A DNA stretch of 64,000 bases from an uncultured Alistipes sp. (GCF_949296715.1 NZ_CASFQD010000057.1:74584-138583), one strand, 5' to 3'; shown: positions 38,594-48,067, counted from the first letter of the stretch. Notes: generated by a model not told the origin, from the sequence alone. Numbers and translations: made by a program.

Positions 38594-41419
38594 CTACTCG
38601 CAGTTGCGGCAGCAGAGGTTGCGGTCGCCGTAGCCGTTGTCGATCTTCGTCACGTAGGGGAAGAACTTGGCCTCGCGGACCCATGCCAGCGGGAAGGCGG
38701 CCTCCATGCGCGAATAGGGATGCGGCCACTCGCCCGCCAGCTCGACGGCCGTGTGCGGGGCGTTCACCACGACGTTGTCGGCCTGCCCGACGGCCGCCTC
38801 GCACTCGCGCTTGATCTGCACGAGCGCTTCGATGAAACGGTCCATCTCGGCCTTCGGCTCCGACTCCGTGGGCTCGACCATCAGCGTCTCGTGCACGGGG
38901 AACGAGAGCGTCGGGGCGTGGAAGCCGTAGTCCATCAGGCGGTGGGCGATGTCGCCGCAGTCGATGTTGTACTCCTTCTTGAAGTGGGTCAGGTCGAGAA
39001 TCATCTCGTGGCCCACGCGGCCCGTCTCACCCGAATAGTAGGTGCGGTACTCCGGTGCCAGGGCCGCCGACATGTAGTTGGCGTTGACGATGGCCATCTC
39101 GGTGGCGTGGCGCAGCCCCTCCTCGCCGAGCATCTTGATGTAGCCGTAGGTGATCGGCAGCAGCAGGGCCGAGCCCCAGGGTGCCGACGCGACGGCCGTG
39201 ATGCCCTCCTCGCCGCCCGTCGCGACGATCGGGTGCGACGGCAGGAACGGCCGCAGGTGCTCCGCGACGCAGATCGGGCCGACGCCCGGGCCGCCGCCTC
39301 CGTGCGGCATGGCGAAGGTCTTGTGCAGGTTCAGGTGGCAGACGTCGGCGCCGATGTAGCCCGGGTTCGTGAGGCCCACCTGCGCGTTCATGTTCGCACC
39401 GTCCATGTAGACCTGTCCGCCGGCGTCGTGCACCGCGTCGACGATCTCGCGGATGCGGCTCTCGAAGACGCCGTGCGTCGAGGGGTAGGTCACCATCAGT
39501 CCGCACAGCTCCGAGGAGTGCTCCTGCGCCTTGCGCGTGAGGTCCTCGACGTCGATGTTGCCGCGCTCGTCGCACGCCACCGTGACGATCTTCATCCCGG
39601 CCATGGCCGCCGATGCGGGGTTCGTGCCGTGGGCCGAGGCGGGGATCAGCACGACGTTGCGGTAGCCCTGGCCGCGGCTCTGGTGGTAGGCGCGGATGAC
39701 CATCAGGCCCGAGTATTCGCCCGCGGCGCCCGAGTTGGGCTGCAGCGAGCAGGCGGCGAAGCCCGTGATTGTGGCCAGGTCGTGCTCCAGTTCGGCAATC
39801 AGCTCCAGGTAGCCTTCGGCCTGGTCGGCCGGGGCGAAGGGGTGCATCATCTGGAAGCCCGCGAGCGAGAGCGGCTGCATGAGTGCCGCGGCGTTGAGCT
39901 TCATCGTGCACGAGCCGAGCGAGATCATCGAGTCGGCGAGCGAGATGTCGCGGTGCTCGAGTCGCTTGATGTAGCGCATCAGGTCGCTCTCCGAACGGTA
40001 GGAGTTGAAGACCTTTTCGGTCAGGTAGGCCGATTCGCGGCGCAGCGCGGCGGGAATGCACGCCTCGGCGGCCATCTTTACGGCCTTGGCCTTGCGGCCC
40101 TTGGCGGCGGCGAAGATGCCGATCACGGCGGCCACCTCGTCGGGGGTGGTCACCTCGTCGAAGGACATGCGCACGCACCCCTCGCCCGGGTAGTAGAAGT
40201 TGATGCCGCTCTCGAGGGCCAGCGACTGCACGACGGCGGCCTCGGCCTCGACCTCGAGCGTGTCGAAGAAGTCCGCCGAGGCGAGGCGGTAGTCGAGTGC
40301 CTCGAGGGCGCGGGCCACGGTGACGGCGGCCAGGTGGGCCGTCATGGCGGCGCGGCGCAGTCCCTCCGGGCCGTTGTAGACGCAGTAGAAGCCGACCATC
40401 GAGGCCATCAGCGCCGAGGCCGTGCAGATGTTCGACGTGGCGCGCTCGCGCTTGATGTGCTGCTCGCGCATCTGGAGCGCCATGCGCAGCGCGCGGTTGC
40501 CCAGCCGGTCTACCGAGACGCCGATGATGCGGCCCGGCATGTTGCGCTTGAAGCTCTCGCGGGCGGTCATGTAGCCGGCGCTCGGGCCGCCGAAGCCCAT
40601 CGGCGTGCCGAGGCGCTGCGTCGTGCCCACGGCGATGTCGGCTCCCCACTCGCCCGGCGCCTTGAGCAGTGCGAGCGAGAGCAGGTCCGCCACGGCCGTC
40701 ACCAGCGCACCCTTGGCGTGGGCCGCGGCGGTGAAGGCGGCGTAGTCGCGCACGGCGCCGTCGGCGGCCGGGTACTGGACGATGGCGCCGAACTCCTTGC
40801 CCGTGAATTCATACTCGTCGTATTCGTCGATGATGAGCTCGATGCCGAAGGGTTCGCTGCGCGTGAGCAGCACGTCGAGCGTCTGCGGGAAGATGTTGCG
40901 GTCGACGAAGAGCTGGTTGCGCCCCTCCCTGACCGCCTCGCGCGAGCGGCAGGCGAACATCATCAGCATCGCCTCGGCGGCCGCCGTGCCCTCGTCGAGC
41001 AGCGAGCAGTTGCCGATTTCCATGCCCGTGAGCGAGATGACGGCGGTCTGGAAGTTGAGCAACGCCTCGAGACGGCCCTGCGAAATCTCGGCCTGGTAGG
41101 GGGTGTAGGAGGTGTACCACGCGGGATTCTCGAAGACGTTGCGCGAGACGGCCGCCGGGACGGCGCACGGGTAGTAGCCCATGCCGATGAATGACCTCAG
41201 GCAGCGGTTGCGCCCGGCCAGCTCGCGGATGTGTGCCGCGAACTCGTATTCGCTCATGCCCTCGGCGGGCAGGGCGAGCGGTTTTTTCAGACGGATCGAC
41301 GCGGGGATGACCTGCGCGATGAGCTCCTCCACGGAGTTGACGCCGATGACCTCGAGCATGGCCCGCAGGTCCTTTTCGTTGCTGACGCCGATGTGGCGCG
41401 AAGAAAACTTGTCGAACAT
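38594..41419 (-). CDS. gcvP: Glycine dehydrogenase (decarboxylating), P protein
   Basis: The 941-residue PLP enzyme of the glycine cleavage system; it decarboxylates glycine and passes the aminomethyl group to the lipoyl H protein. Both homologous halves are fused, as in Bacteroidota and E. coli. The N-terminus is FSSRHIGVSNEKDLRAML; the PLP lysine lies in LNLHKTFAMPHGGGGPGVGP near 690; other landmarks are the Gly-rich GFGGPSAGYMTARESFKRNM, SLGSCTMKLNAAALMQPLS and QPNSGAAGEYSGLMVIRAYH. Length is normal. The other gcv genes are not in the window. It starts 27 nt after the nucleoside kinase stop. Confidence 0.97.
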   Translation of the reverse strand: MFDKFSSRHIGVSNEKDLRAMLEVIGVNSVEELIAQVIPASIRLKKPLALPAEGMSEYEFAAHIRELAGRNRCLRSFIGMGYYPCAVPAAVSRNVFENPAWYTSYTPYQAEISQGRLEALLNFQTAVISLTGMEIGNCSLLDEGTAAAEAMLMMFACRSREAVREGRNQLFVDRNIFPQTLDVLLTRSEPFGIELIIDEYDEYEFTGKEFGAIVQYPAADGAVRDYAAFTAAAHAKGALVTAVADLLSLALLKAPGEWGADIAVGTTQRLGTPMGFGGPSAGYMTARESFKRNMPGRIIGVSVDRLGNRALRMALQMREQHIKRERATSNICTASALMASMVGFYCVYNGPEGLRRAAMTAHLAAVTVARALEALDYRLASADFFDTLEVEAEAAVVQSLALESGINFYYPGEGCVRMSFDEVTTPDEVAAVIGIFAAAKGRKAKAVKMAAEACIPAALRRESAYLTEKVFNSYRSESDLMRYIKRLEHRDISLADSMISLGSCTMKLNAAALMQPLSLAGFQMMHPFAPADQAEGYLELIAELEHDLATITGFAACSLQPNSGAAGEYSGLMVIRAYHQSRGQGYRNVVLIPASAHGTNPASAAMAGMKIVTVACDERGNIDVEDLTRKAQEHSSELCGLMVTYPSTHGVFESRIREIVDAVHDAGGQVYMDGANMNAQVGLTNPGYIGADVCHLNLHKTFAMPHGGGGPGVGPICVAEHLRPFLPSHPIVATGGEEGITAVASAPWGSALLLPITYGYIKMLGEEGLRHATEMAIVNANYMSAALAPEYRTYYSGETGRVGHEMILDLTHFKKEYNIDCGDIAHRLMDYGFHAPTLSFPVHETLMVEPTESEPKAEMDRFIEALVQIKRECEAAVGQADNVVVNAPHTAVELAGEWPHPYSRMEAAFPLAWVREAKFFPYVTKIDNGYGDRNLCCRNCE

Positions 41420-41446
41420 ATAGGGGTGTTTGTATGGTTGATCGGA

Positions 41447-43117
41447 TCAGTATTTGAACGAGCTGCCGCCGATGAACTCCCGCAGGATCGACGTGGGCGG
41501 GATTTCGTCGGGCGGAATGGGGATGAAGTTGTCGAGGAACTTGAGCATGCGCCGCGCCTCGTCGTACTCGGGCACCGTGTCGGGTACCTCGCGCAGAATC
41601 TTCTCGGCAAAGGGCCGCAGCACCGAAATCTCGTAGAAGAGCGACGAGTTGAGCATCACGTCGGCGTTCTCCTGGTAGGGGAAGATGTGGCGCTCCTCGC
41701 CGCGCCGCACCGAGGCCCAGCGCGAGAGGGTCTGCAGGGCGTCGGAGCCCCGCTGGCGGTAGTCGCGCGTCAGGCGGCGCAGCAGGCGGTTGTCGGTCGT
41801 GGCGATGCGCGAGAGGTTGTCCATGGCCACCGACGTGAAGCACGAGATGTAGATCTTGAACTTCACGGCGTCGGGCACCGAGGGGGTGAGCCGCGGGTTG
41901 AGCCCGTGGATGCCCTCGATGATGAGGACCGAGTGCTCGTCGAGCGTCAGCGGCGTGTCGTGCTGCGTGCGGCGCCCCGTGATGAAGTCGTAGCGCGGGA
42001 TGTCGACGCTCTCGCCCTGCAGCAGGCGGTGCAGGTGGTCGTTGAAGAGCTCCAGGTCGATGGCCTCGAGCGCCTCGTAGTCGTACTGGCCGTTTTCGTC
42101 GAGCGGCGTCTTCTCGCGTTCGACGAAGTAGTCGTCGAGCGAAATCATCACCGGACGCAGCCCCAGCACGCCGAGCTGGATGCCCAGCCGCTTGGCCGAC
42201 GTGGTCTTGCCGCTCGACGAGGGGCCCGAGATGAGCACCATGCGCACGCCGCGCGTGCGATGCGCCTCCTGGATGGCGTCGGCCACCTCGGCGAACTTGC
42301 GTTCGTGGAACGCCTCGGCGATTTTGATCATGCCGCCGGCGTCGCCCGCCAGTGCCCGGGCGTTGACCGCGCCGATCGTCGGCACGCCCATGAGCGCCAC
42401 CCACGACTGGTATTCGCGGAAGATGCCGAACATCTTTTCCTGCGAGACGTGCTTGTGCAGCACGTCGGGCGACGTGCGCTGCGGCAGCGCCAGGTAGAAG
42501 CCCCGGTAGTAGGGCTCGATCCCGAAGCGGGTGATGTAGCCCGTCGAGGGGGCCAGCGAGCCGTAGAAGTAGCCCGGGATGTCGCCGAGCGTGTAGAGCT
42601 CGCTGTAGAGCCGCGGCCGCGTGTCGAGCAGCGCGATCTTGTCGTCGTAGCCCTGCTCGGCGTAGCGGGCCCGGACCTCCTCGGTGAGGATTTTCGAGCG
42701 GCGGATCGGCAGGTCGGCCTCGACGATCGCCCGCATGCGCGCCTCGAGGGCCGCGGCCGCCTTGCGGGTCAGCGGGTCGATGCCCTCGATCTCGCAGTAG
42801 AAGCCGCTCTGCCCCATCGAGTGGCGGATGTGGAGCGTCTGCCCGGGGTAGAGGTCCCGGACGGCCTTCTGGAGGATGAACCACGATGTGCGCTGGTAGA
42901 CGCGGATGCCCGCAAACGAGGTGATGTCGATGAAGCGGATCGTGACCGGGGTGTATATCTTGTAGTTGAGCTCCTTGACGCGGTTGTTGACGAATGCCGC
43001 CAGGAAGGGATGGGCTCCGGCCGTGAGCCGTCGGGAGATCTCCAGCAGCGAGGTGCCCATCGGGATTTCCAGTTCGCTGCCGAGGTTTTCGCAGATGACT
43101 TTGATCTTGTCGGTCAT
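41447..43117 (-). CDS. TGS-domain nucleoside kinase (uridine kinase-like)
   Basis: A 556-residue protein with three parts: a TGS-like N-terminal domain (IKVICENLGSELEIPMGTSL), a ThrRS-type second additional domain (HIRHSMGQSGFYCEIEGIDP) and a C-terminal P-loop kinase similar to uridine kinase or phosphoribulokinase. Walker A is LISGPSSSGKTTSAKRLG near residue 290, then VMISLDDYFVEREKTPLDEN and VLIIEGIHGLNPRLTP. The fused architecture is common in Bacteroidota and Firmicutes and is annotated as nucleoside kinase; the true substrate is not settled. It is upstream of gcvP by 27 nt and divergent from the 5'-nucleotidase gene. Confidence 0.92.
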   Translation of the reverse strand: MTDKIKVICENLGSELEIPMGTSLLEISRRLTAGAHPFLAAFVNNRVKELNYKIYTPVTIRFIDITSFAGIRVYQRTSWFILQKAVRDLYPGQTLHIRHSMGQSGFYCEIEGIDPLTRKAAAALEARMRAIVEADLPIRRSKILTEEVRARYAEQGYDDKIALLDTRPRLYSELYTLGDIPGYFYGSLAPSTGYITRFGIEPYYRGFYLALPQRTSPDVLHKHVSQEKMFGIFREYQSWVALMGVPTIGAVNARALAGDAGGMIKIAEAFHERKFAEVADAIQEAHRTRGVRMVLISGPSSSGKTTSAKRLGIQLGVLGLRPVMISLDDYFVEREKTPLDENGQYDYEALEAIDLELFNDHLHRLLQGESVDIPRYDFITGRRTQHDTPLTLDEHSVLIIEGIHGLNPRLTPSVPDAVKFKIYISCFTSVAMDNLSRIATTDNRLLRRLTRDYRQRGSDALQTLSRWASVRRGEERHIFPYQENADVMLNSSLFYEISVLRPFAEKILREVPDTVPEYDEARRMLKFLDNFIPIPPDEIPPTSILREFIGGSSFKY

Positions 43118-43163
43118 ATACCGGTTTTTTATGCGATTGGTGAGTAAAGGTAAAAATTATTTG

Positions 43164-43171
43164 TAATTTTG
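43164..43171 (+). promoter_or_regulatory. Putative -7 box of the 5'-nucleotidase gene
   Basis: TAATTTTG, 22 nt before the ATG; the nearest TTG (43137-43139) is 24 nt upstream, slightly too far. The divergent nucleoside kinase has TACCTTTA on the other strand at 43145-43152. Confidence 0.45.
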
Positions 43172-43193
43172 GCAAGCACAAATACGGATTATT

Positions 43194-44618
43194 ATGAAGA
43201 GACGGATTCTTTGGCTGCCGCTCCTGCTGGCAGCTCTTTTTGTCGCCTGCGCTCCGCGCGAGCGTACCCTCGTGCTGCTCTCGACGAACGACATGCACGC
43301 CCGCATCCAGCGTTTCCCGCAGCTGGCCGCCGCCGTCGCGGCGTGCCGCGACACGGCGCAGTGCGTCGTGCTGGTCGACGCCGGCGACCGCTGGACCGGC
43401 AACGCCTATGTCGACATGGCCCCGACGCCCGGCATGCCGATCCTCGAGCTGATGAATACGCTGGGCTACGACGTGGCGACGCTCGGCAACCACGAGTTCG
43501 ACCGCGGACAGGCGCACCTGGGCCGCATGATCGACAGCATGGCGTTCGAGGTCGTCTGCGCCAACGTCGTGAGCGACACCTGCACCTTCCCGCAGCCGGC
43601 GCCCTGTACGATTCTCGAACGCGGCGGCGTGCGCATCGGCTTCGTGGGCGTGGTGACCAACTACGAGGGCCCGGGGCATCCTGCGGGCAACGCCTCGTGT
43701 TTCGAGGGGCTGGAGTTCCCCGATCCGCAGCAGATGGCGGCGCGCTACGGCGCCGAACTGCGCGGCAAGGTGGACGTGCTGGTGCTCGTCTCGCACATGG
43801 GCGACGACCGCGACGCGGAGTATCTGGCGACCGGGACCCCCTACGACGTGGTGATCGGCGGCCATACGCATGTCGTGCGCGACACGCTCGTCGGGGGCGT
43901 GCTCCTCACGCAGACGGGCAAGAACCTGACCAACGTCGGCGTCACGACGATCCGCATGAAGGGACGCAAGATCGCCGGCATCGACTACCGCATCGTGCCG
44001 CTCGACGGCTACGATGCCGACCCGGCGTATGCCGAGCGTGTAGCGTATTACTATGCCGATCCGGAGCTGAACCGCCCGATCGGGGAGTTTGCCTCGGCGG
44101 CAAACGCCTGGGGCGTGGCCAACTGGATGGCCGGTGCCGTGGCCGACGAGGCCGATGCCGAGATCGGCATCTACCACGTGGGCGGCGTGCGCCTCGACTC
44201 GATCCCGGCGGGCGGCATGAGCACGGCCCGGGTCTACGATCTGGAGCCCTTCGGTACGCAGGTTGCCCGCATGACGATGACGCCCGCCCAGCTGCGGCGC
44301 CTGATTCTCACGAAGTACAACGACACGGAGAATCGCAAGGAGGCGCACCGCGTGGACCTCGTCTCGACGACCCCTTACGATATCGTTACCGACAGCCGCG
44401 ACAGCGCCCTCGACGTGCGCTTTCCCGCCCTGCGCGAGGGACGCCGCTACCGCGTGGCCGTGAGCGACTACGTCTACCGGAACTACAAGGGGCTGGAGTT
44501 CGCTGACGGGGAGATCACCGACACGAAGGTGGCCGACGTGCTGGTCGAGGAGCTCGAGGAGGAGTCGCCGGTTATTCCCGACAACCGTCCGCGGCAGCGG
44601 GTGGTTCGGCAGCAGTGA
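43194..44618 (+). CDS. 5'-nucleotidase / metallophosphatase lipoprotein
   Basis: A 474-residue lipoprotein (signal MKRRILWLPLLLAALFVAC) of the UshA/5'-nucleotidase family that hydrolyses nucleotides or sugar nucleotides outside the inner membrane. The metallophosphatase domain has LLSTNDMHARIQRFP (D-x-H), VVLVDAGDRWTGN, VATLGNHEFDRGQ (GNHE), VLVLVSHMGDDRDAEYLATG and VVIGGHTHVV (GHTH). The C-terminal domain (320-474) has the substrate-binding pattern around MTMTPAQLRRLILTKYNDTE and IPAGGMSTARVYDLEPFGTQ. Length is close to the family norm. The gene is divergent from the nucleoside kinase, a possible functional pair in nucleoside salvage. Confidence 0.93.
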   Translation: MKRRILWLPLLLAALFVACAPRERTLVLLSTNDMHARIQRFPQLAAAVAACRDTAQCVVLVDAGDRWTGNAYVDMAPTPGMPILELMNTLGYDVATLGNHEFDRGQAHLGRMIDSMAFEVVCANVVSDTCTFPQPAPCTILERGGVRIGFVGVVTNYEGPGHPAGNASCFEGLEFPDPQQMAARYGAELRGKVDVLVLVSHMGDDRDAEYLATGTPYDVVIGGHTHVVRDTLVGGVLLTQTGKNLTNVGVTTIRMKGRKIAGIDYRIVPLDGYDADPAYAERVAYYYADPELNRPIGEFASAANAWGVANWMAGAVADEADAEIGIYHVGGVRLDSIPAGGMSTARVYDLEPFGTQVARMTMTPAQLRRLILTKYNDTENRKEAHRVDLVSTTPYDIVTDSRDSALDVRFPALREGRRYRVAVSDYVYRNYKGLEFADGEITDTKVADVLVEELEEESPVIPDNRPRQRVVRQQ

Positions 44619-44633
44619 AAACGTGCTGAAATT

Positions 44634-44663
44634 TTGAAATTTGGCGAAAAAGGATTAGCTTTG
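44634..44663 (+). promoter_or_regulatory. Promoter of rpsA
   Basis: TTG (44634-44636), 19 nt, TAGCTTTG (44656-44663): a full match. The 5' UTR is then about 87 nt; it contains a possible small stem (GCGC / GCGC around 44673-44690), and could be the site of S1 autogenous control. Confidence 0.82.
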
Positions 44664-44755
44664 CAGTCCCGCGTGCGCGCATAACGGGCGCATGGCGTGG
44701 ACAAAAACTTAATTATTAACCATTTAACGAGCGATTGTATCGCAAAAATTTCCAC

Positions 44756-46585
44756 ATGGAAGAAACAAAGAATGTAGTCACGAACGAGAATTTCGACTGG
44801 AATGCGTTTGAGAACGATCTGGGCGTCTACAACCAGCCCCGCGAGGAGATTGAGGCTGCCTATGACAAGACGCTGTCGAACGTCACCGTCGGCGAGGTGG
44901 TAGAGGGTACCGTAACGGCCATCACCAAGCGCGAGGTTCTCGTCAACATCGGCTACAAGAGCGAGGGTGTCATTCCCGTATCGGAGTTCCGCTACAACCC
45001 CGACCTGAAGGTCGGCGACAAGGTCGAGGTCTATGTCGAGTCGGCCGAGGACAAGAACGGCCAGCTGGCCCTCTCGCACAAGAAGGCTCGTCAGCTCAAG
45101 TCGTGGGACCGCGTCAACGAGGCCCTCGAGAAGGACGAGATCATCAAGGGTTACATCAAGTGCCGCACGAAGGGCGGCATGATCGTCGACGTCTTCGGCA
45201 TCGAGGCCTTCCTGCCCGGCTCGCAGATCGACGTGAAGCCCATCCGCGACTACGACGTATACGTCGACAAGACCATGGAGTTCAAGGTCGTCAAGATCAA
45301 CCAGGAGTTCCGCAACGTGGTCGTTTCGCACAAGGCCCTGATCGAGGCCGAGCTCGAGGCTCAGAAGCAGATCATCATGTCGAAGCTCGAGAAGGGTCAG
45401 ATCCTCGAGGGTACCGTCAAGAACATCACCTCCTACGGCGTATTCGTCGACCTGGGCGGTGTGGACGGTCTGATTCACATCACCGACCTCTCGTGGGGCC
45501 GCGTGAACCATCCCGAGGAGATCGTGTCGCTCGACCAGAAGATCCAGGTCGTGATCCTCGACTTCGACGACCAGAAGAAGCGCATCGCGCTGGGTCTGAA
45601 GCAGCTTACCCCGCATCCGTGGGAGGCGCTCGACCAGAACCTCAAGGTCGGCGACAAGGTCAAGGGCAAGGTGGTCGTGATGGCCGACTACGGCGCATTC
45701 GTCGAGATTGCCCCCGGCGTCGAGGGCCTGATCCACGTGTCGGAGATGTCGTGGAGCCAGCACCTGCGTTCGGCTCAGGAGTTCATGAAGGTCGGCGACG
45801 AGGTCGAGGCCGTTATCCTGACGCTCGACCGCGAGGAGCGCAAGATGTCGCTGGGCATCAAGCAGCTGACGCCCGATCCCTGGGCTGACATCGAGGTCAA
45901 GTACCCCGTCGGCACGAAGTGCACGGCCAAGGTGCGCAACTTCACGAACTTCGGCGTATTCGTCGAGATCGAGGAGGGCATCGACGGTCTGATCCACATT
46001 TCGGACCTGAGCTGGACCAAGAAGGTGAAGCACCCGGGCGAGTTCACGCAGGTAGGTGCCGACATCGAGGTCGTCGTGCTCGAGATCGACAAGGAGAACC
46101 GCCGTCTGTCGCTCGGTCACAAGCAGCTCGAGGAGAACCCCTGGAACGAGATCGAGAGCAAGTTCGCTGTCGACACCGTACACGAGGGTACGATCACGGA
46201 GCTGACTGACAAGGGCGCCGTCGTATCGCTGGCCGAGAACGTCGAGGGCTTCTGCCCGATGCGTCAGCTTGCCAAGGAGGACGGCACGAGCGCCAAGGTC
46301 GGCGAGAAGCTCGACTTCAAGGTAATCGAGTTCTCGAAGGCCACGAAGCGCATCACGCTGTCGCACCTGCGCACCTACGAGGCTGCCCGCAAGGAGGCCG
46401 AGAAGGCTGAGAAGGCTGAGAAGCGTGCCGCTGCCGACGCTACGAAGTCGACCGTGAAGAAGATCAACGCGTCGGTCGAGAAGACGACGCTGGGCGACAT
46501 CGCCGGTCTGGCTGCGCTGAAGAGCGCCATGGAGGCTTCGGAGGCTGCCAGCAAGAAGGCTGCCAAGAAAGAGGACGAGGAGTAA
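44756..46585 (+). CDS. rpsA: 30S ribosomal protein S1
   Basis: S1 unwinds and delivers mRNA to the 30S subunit. In Bacteroidota, where mRNAs lack Shine-Dalgarno sequences, it is central to initiation. The 609-residue protein has six S1 (OB) domains. The third to fifth repeats are the clearest, each with the pattern G-x-V-x-x-x-x-x-Y/F-G-x-F-V-x-x-G/E (for example GTVKNITSYGVFVDLGGVDG, GKVVVMADYGAFVEIAPGVE, AKVRNFTNFGVFVEIEEGID). The last 60 residues are Ala/Lys/Glu rich. Start is ATG 44756 (MEETKNVVTNENFDWN). A consensus promoter and a good terminator bracket it. Confidence 0.97.
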   Translation: MEETKNVVTNENFDWNAFENDLGVYNQPREEIEAAYDKTLSNVTVGEVVEGTVTAITKREVLVNIGYKSEGVIPVSEFRYNPDLKVGDKVEVYVESAEDKNGQLALSHKKARQLKSWDRVNEALEKDEIIKGYIKCRTKGGMIVDVFGIEAFLPGSQIDVKPIRDYDVYVDKTMEFKVVKINQEFRNVVVSHKALIEAELEAQKQIIMSKLEKGQILEGTVKNITSYGVFVDLGGVDGLIHITDLSWGRVNHPEEIVSLDQKIQVVILDFDDQKKRIALGLKQLTPHPWEALDQNLKVGDKVKGKVVVMADYGAFVEIAPGVEGLIHVSEMSWSQHLRSAQEFMKVGDEVEAVILTLDREERKMSLGIKQLTPDPWADIEVKYPVGTKCTAKVRNFTNFGVFVEIEEGIDGLIHISDLSWTKKVKHPGEFTQVGADIEVVVLEIDKENRRLSLGHKQLEENPWNEIESKFAVDTVHEGTITELTDKGAVVSLAENVEGFCPMRQLAKEDGTSAKVGEKLDFKVIEFSKATKRITLSHLRTYEAARKEAEKAEKAEKRAAADATKSTVKKINASVEKTTLGDIAGLAALKSAMEASEAASKKAAKKEDEE

Positions 46586-46608
46586 TCCCAACCTTTTGTA
46601 CCGCAACG

Positions 46609-46644
46609 ATGCGGGGTCGGCACAGGCCGGCCCCGCATTTTTTT
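46609..46644 (+). terminator. Intrinsic terminator of rpsA
   Basis: TGCGGGGTCGGC / GCCGGCCCCGCA (46610-46637), loop ACAG, then T7. Confidence 0.93.
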
Positions 46645-47168
46645 GTCTGCACCGCACGGACAGCCGTGTGCGCCTTGTGTCCGACGCCGGGCGGCCTGCG
46701 TGTGTTGACGCCGGGGGCGGCTTGTGTTGGCTCCGGTTTGTTCTGCTTGTGTTGACCCCGTTTGTCCTGCTTGCAGCCGACACCGATTGCCTTGTCCGGT
46801 CTGTCGGCGGCTCGGGTGTTATCCGGTCGGGCCGATCCCGGCTTCGGTTGGTGGTTCTGTCCGGTCGGCAGATGCGTATCGGATTGCGGCGGGCGATTAT
46901 CTCTTCTCCCTTCTTGTCGCCCGGCGTTGCGATTTGCTGACCGGCACCTGGTTGCCGCTGTGGCCGCCTTTTTCCATGCGAAAAAGGAGCCTCACGCGTT
47001 CGTGAAAGCTCCTTTTGCGGATGGGGCGTCTGCCGGATGGTTTGCCGGGGATTGCCTGCCTGCTTCGGACGGCATCTTTTCCAGGTACCGCAGCCGCTTC
47101 GGCTACGGGGGCGGAGCGAGCGTGCGGCCGCAGGCGGGGATATGGGCATAAAAGAGGTATGGGCATAA
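46645..47168. other. Long gene-free region between rpsA and rplI
   Basis: About 700 bases between convergent genes without a credible ORF. From 46690 to 46790 a degenerate 24-25 bp unit recurs about three times (GCTTGTGTTGAC or GCTTGTGTTGGC followed by a C/G-rich part and TTTGT). At 46982-47015 AAAAGGAGC ... GCTCCTTTT encloses CACG / CGTG, a strong terminator-like hairpin without a gene directly before it. At 47139-47171 an 18-bp unit (TATGGGCATAAAA) is doubled. It may hold remnants of a lost gene or a small RNA. Confidence 0.55.
46982..47015. terminator. Orphan terminator-like hairpin
   Basis: AAAAGGAGC (46982-46990) pairs with GCTCCTTTT (47007-47015), and CACG / CGTG pair inside it. No gene ends near it, so it may mark the 3' end of an unseen transcript or a lost gene. 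Confidence 0.5.
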
Positions 47169-47202
47169 AAAAAGAGTCTTCCTCGAAAGGAAAACTCTTT
47201 TT
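47169..47202 (-). terminator. Terminator of the rpsF-rpsR-rplI operon
   Basis: AAAAAGAGT / ACTCTTTTT with inner TTCC / GGAA and a TCGAAA loop. A seven-A run on the + strand gives the T-tract on the minus strand, about 120 nt after the rplI stop. Confidence 0.8.
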
Positions 47203-47320
47203 CATCGGGTTGGTCAACAGATTCCCAGCCTCGGGATGACCCCTCTTCTGCTCCTCTGTCTCTCTTGCCTCCCCTGTCTTTCCGTCTTGTCGGCCTTTAT
47301 GATCGGCCCACCGCGGGGAC

Positions 47321-47767
47321 TTATTCGGCGTCGGCAGCGACGACCGAGAACTTGATCGCAGCCTTGACAGCCTTGTGCAGGCGTGCCGTAGCCTCGTACT
47401 CGCCGACGGTCTTGATGGCGTCCACCGTGATGGCCTTGCGGTCTACGGTGATACCCTTGGCTGCGAGGGCCTCGGCGAGGTCCGTAGCCGTTACCGTACC
47501 GAAGAGCTTGCCCTCCTCGGCCTTCACGGCGATCGTCAGCGGCAGGTTGGCGATCGTCTCGGCCAGTGCCTGGGCGTCGGCCAGAATCTTGGCGTCCTTG
47601 TGGGCGCGCTGGCGGAGGTTCTCGGCCAGGACCTTCTTGGCGGCAGCCGTAGCGGCCTTGGCGTAGCCCTGGGGAATGAGGTAGTTGTTCGCGTAACCGG
47701 GCTTCACGTTGACGATGTCGTTGGCGTAGCCCAGCTTCTCCATATCTTTGATCAGAATAACTTCCAT
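47321..47767 (-). CDS. rplI: 50S ribosomal protein L9
   Basis: A 148-residue L9 with its diagnostic N-terminal domain MEVILIKDMEKLGYANDIVN and VKPGYANNYLIPQGYAKAAT, the long connecting helix (AAAKKVLAENLRQRAHKDAK), and the C-terminal 23S-binding domain (EEGKLFGTVTATDLAEAL, then the conserved I-x-x-x-G-x-Y/E). It stabilises the L1 stalk base and limits frameshifting. It is the last gene of the rpsF-rpsR-rplI operon, 18 nt behind rpsR. Confidence 0.97.
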   Translation of the reverse strand: MEVILIKDMEKLGYANDIVNVKPGYANNYLIPQGYAKAATAAAKKVLAENLRQRAHKDAKILADAQALAETIANLPLTIAVKAEEGKLFGTVTATDLAEALAAKGITVDRKAITVDAIKTVGEYEATARLHKAVKAAIKFSVVAADAE

Positions 47768-47785
47768 TGTCGTCTCCTCCTTAAA

Positions 47786-48064
47786 TTATTTCATGCAATC
47801 GGTTACGAAGGGCAGGATGGCGAGGTGGCGAGCACGCTTCACGGCCTGTGCGACCTTCTTCTGGAACTTCTGCGAAGTACCCGTCAGGCGGCGGGGAAGG
47901 ATCTTGCCCTGCTCGTTGAGGAACTTCTTGAGGAACTCACCGTCCTTGTAGTCCACGTACTTGATGCCGAGTTTCTTGAAACGGCAGTATTTCTTCTTCT
48001 TGACGTCGACCGATACCGGGTTGAGGTAACGGATTTCCGACTGTGCCTTGTTTTCCTGTGCCAT
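47786..48064 (-). CDS. rpsR: 30S ribosomal protein S18
   Basis: A 92-residue S18. The conserved core is KKKKYCRFKKLGIKYVDYKD, then LKKFLNEQGKILPRRLTGTS and VAQAVKRARHLAILPFV. It binds 16S rRNA together with S6. It lies 3 nt behind rpsF and 18 nt before rplI, the standard Bacteroidota order without ssb or priB in between. Confidence 0.97.
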   Translation of the reverse strand: MAQENKAQSEIRYLNPVSVDVKKKKYCRFKKLGIKYVDYKDGEFLKKFLNEQGKILPRRLTGTSQKFQKKVAQAVKRARHLAILPFVTDCMK

Positions 48065-48067
48065 GAT

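Noticed and set aside
38720..41194. An 824-codon open frame on the + strand opposite gcvP
   Set aside because: Antisense shadow of gcvP; low-complexity composition and no plausible start context.
46645..47168. Several ORFs of 60-130 codons on both strands
   Set aside because: Composition is Arg/Gly/Cys-rich and frames overlap without conservation or start context.
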